Shown here: positions 62,267-64,000 of the stretch, in pieces
Numbering within the stretch: the first letter of the stretch is position 1
How the letters are laid out: every line of letters starts with the position of its first letter
NCBI GenBank assembly: GCA_002401885.1
Contig: NVUL01000046.1
Span: forward strand, 1 to 64,000
Direction of reading: 5' to 3'
Origin: SAR86 cluster bacterium
GTDB lineage: Bacteria; Pseudomonadota; Gammaproteobacteria; Pseudomonadales; Pseudohongiellaceae
Length of the DNA stretch: 64,000 bases
Notes under the pieces: generated by a model
The model's database searches: none
The model's input: only the letters and a program-made list of their open reading frames with translations
Told to the model about the DNA's origin: nothing
Translations under genes and position numbers: made by a program

Positions 62267-62591
62267 TGAGAACCTCCCAATATTTTTCTTGATAGACAAT
62301 TCAACGACTTCCCTAAAAGTACACTAGAAACCTGTTATGGGCCATGCTTATACAGCTTCTCTGGGCTATATTCGAAGGATCGCAATCATCGCTTCGAAGT
62401 CTGCAGTCAACGGTGCGCTGAAAACGAGATCGAGTCGGGACGCGCAGCTCAATCTGAATTACAATTGGCAATACTTGGAGAAAGACAATGAGTTCGAGTA
62501 GGCGTATTCTCAGCTCATTGAGAAGCTCAGGCGCAGATTTCGCCTCTAGCGCGTTATCAACTAAACTATTTATTATGAGAAAGAGAGAGTC
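62267..62591. promoter_or_regulatory. Divergent intergenic region, cytochrome c operon / malic enzyme
   Basis: 325 nt that should carry the promoters of the leftward cytochrome-quinoprotein operon and of malic enzyme. I see no clear operator, hairpin or small gene; AGAGAGAG just before 62592 is the likely ribosome binding site. Confidence 0.4.
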
Positions 62592-64000
62592 ATGACTCCA
62601 ACCAAGCCCATCTACATCTCCTACGCAGGCCCCTCTCTTCTGGAAACACCCTTATTGAATAAGGGCTCGGCTTTCTCGGGGAAGGAACGCCTCACGTTTA
62701 ACCTAATCGGACTCTTGCCGCCACGCTATGAGAATATCGAGGAACAAGTAAAACGGGCTTACATGCAGTACAAGAGCTTCGATGAACCAATCAATAAGCA
62801 CATCTATCTACGTGTAGTGCAGGACAACAATGAAACCCTGTTCTATCGATTGCTGAATGAGCATCTTGTCGAGATGCTGCCGATCATCTACACCCCCACC
62901 GTGGGCGAAGCTTGCGAACACTTCTCTGATATCTACCGCAGTGCCCGTGGCATTATTGCGTCCTATGAAGATCGACAGTATATGGATGAAATATTGCGCA
63001 GTGTCACCAAGGATAGGGTAAAGGTAATAGTTGTGACTGATGGCGAGCGCGTGCTTGGCCTTGGCGACCAGGGCGTTGGCGGTATGGGCATCGCGATTGG
63101 AAAATTATCTATCTACACCGCCTGCGGCGGAATCAGCCCCGCCTACACTCTACCTGTGGCCCTTGATGTAGGCACTAATAATAAAACGCTATTGGAGGAC
63201 CCTTACTATATGGGCACGCGCCATCCGCGTGTGACCAAGGCTGAATACGATGCCTTCGTTGATCAGTTTATCAATGCCGCACAGAAACGCTGGCCTGGTG
63301 TGTTGATTCAGTTTGAAGATTTCGCACAACCGAATGCCATGCCGATTTTGCAGCGTCATCGCGATAAAATCTGTTGTTTCAACGATGACATTCAGGGCAC
63401 TGCGGCGGTGACTCTAGGCACCCTACTATCAGCCTGCCGCAAGAAAAGCGAAGCACTCGGTGATCAGAAAGTAGTTTTCGTTGGTTCTGGCTCTGCAGGC
63501 TGTGGCATAGCTGAACTTATTATCAACGCGATGGTTATCGAAGGCCTTACGGATGCCCAAGCACGCGCTAGGGTGTTCATGGTCGACCGCTTCGGCCTAC
63601 TAACTGAGGGCATGTCAAACTTGCTCGACTTTCAAGAACGCTTGGTACAATCATCAACTGCTCTGAAAAAATGGAAGCTTACTTCGGACAGCGACTATGC
63701 CAACCTATTGGATGTAATCAACAATACTGAAGCGAGCATACTCATTGGTGTATCCGGTAAGCCCGGGTTATTCACAGAAGAAGTTGTTCGCCTGATGCAT
63801 GCCGGCTGTCCTCGTCCGATCATCCTACCCCTAAGCAATCCATCTCAGCATGTTGAAGCACATCCCAAAGACGTAGTAGCGTGGAGCGACGGCAAGGCCA
63901 TCGTTGCCACAGGCAGCCCATTCGAGGCAGTCGAATATAAAGGCGAGACCTTTGAAATATCTCAATGTAACAACAGTTATGTTTTCCCAGGCGTTGGTCT
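62592..64000 (+). CDS. maeA: NAD-dependent malic enzyme (partial, C-terminus cut by window edge)
   Basis: The frame opens at ATG 62592 and stays open to the window end (about 469 residues of an expected ~560), so it is not in the ORF track. It converts malate to pyruvate, CO2 and NADH in the cytoplasm. Diagnostic stretches: [71 protein letters not shown] with catalytic and metal-binding Glu/Asp, [13 protein letters not shown], and [17 protein letters not shown] (NAD-binding GxGxxG). The full-length large form matches E. coli MaeA (SfcA) and not the short MaeB-type. No regulatory partner is seen. The gene symbol rests on this family resemblance. Confidence 0.93.
   Translation, partial: MTPTKPIYISYAGPSLLETPLLNKGSAFSGKERLTFNLIGLLPPRYENIEEQVKRAYMQYKSFDEPINKHIYLRVVQDNNETLFYRLLNEHLVEMLPIIYTPTVGEACEHFSDIYRSARGIIASYEDRQYMDEILRSVTKDRVKVIVVTDGERVLGLGDQGVGGMGIAIGKLSIYTACGGISPAYTLPVALDVGTNNKTLLEDPYYMGTRHPRVTKAEYDAFVDQFINAAQKRWPGVLIQFEDFAQPNAMPILQRHRDKICCFNDDIQGTAAVTLGTLLSACRKKSEALGDQKVVFVGSGSAGCGIAELIINAMVIEGLTDAQARARVFMVDRFGLLTEGMSNLLDFQERLVQSSTALKKWKLTSDSDYANLLDVINNTEASILIGVSGKPGLFTEEVVRLMHAGCPRPIILPLSNPSQHVEAHPKDVVAWSDGKAIVATGSPFEAVEYKGETFEISQCNNSYVFPGVG

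Overview
The window looks like chromosomal DNA of a free-living, probably marine, Gram-negative gammaproteobacterium. This is inferred from the gene content: two TonB-dependent receptors, a type IV pilin, an MshQ-like giant surface protein, HD-GYP and PilZ c-di-GMP proteins, c-type cytochromes, PQQ dehydrogenases and an MaeA-type malic enzyme. Most proteins carry Sec or lipoprotein signals, so the segment is devoted to periplasmic and outer-membrane functions. I saw no rRNA, tRNA, CRISPR array, transposase or phage gene. Both ends cut genes: a serine hydrolase at the left and NAD-malic enzyme at the right.

Layout. 1-2.6 kb: serine hydrolase and MFS transporter. 2.8-9.1 kb: a block of secreted proteins that join a c-heme domain to a PHM-like (copper type II, ascorbate-dependent monooxygenase-like) core. 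One is divergent and carries an extra redoxin-like domain; two are tandem paralogues; between them lies an unrecognised secreted protein. 9.1-14 kb: cupin, a STAND ATPase with an N-terminal HTH, an orphan type IV pilin and a 2OG-Fe(II) oxygenase. 14-21 kb: a large TonB-dependent receptor, a small secreted protein and two NHL propeller proteins resembling the amidating lyase (PAL) fold. 21-32.5 kb: one 3814-codon surface protein with Ig-like modules, DUF11-like domains and an MshQ/DUF6701-like C-terminus.

33-41 kb holds small membrane and low-complexity proteins, a renalase-like FAD protein, an HD-GYP protein, a translationally coupled TPR / 2OG-oxygenase pair, a 137-bp tandem repeat carrying three hairpins per unit, and a PilZ protein. 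40.5-49 kb: TonB-dependent receptor plus a double TonB_C lipoprotein, a CaiB-type CoA-transferase, an unrecognised secreted protein and a DUF305-LVIVD fusion. 49-62.3 kb is rich in PQQ proteins: an operon of a glucose-dehydrogenase-like quinoprotein with two YceI proteins, a soluble sugar dehydrogenase, and a diheme cytochrome c / alcohol-dehydrogenase-like quinoprotein pair. Among these lie a DUF2855 / FAD oxidoreductase pair and an exported fumarylacetoacetate-hydrolase-like protein.

The best candidates for something undescribed are the heme-c/PHM-like cluster (one member has lost the His-X-His of its Cu_M site) with PAL-like NHL proteins nearby, the three-hairpin tandem repeat, the HTH-STAND protein and the exported FAH-family protein. 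Functions are inferred from motifs read by eye; no database search was run.
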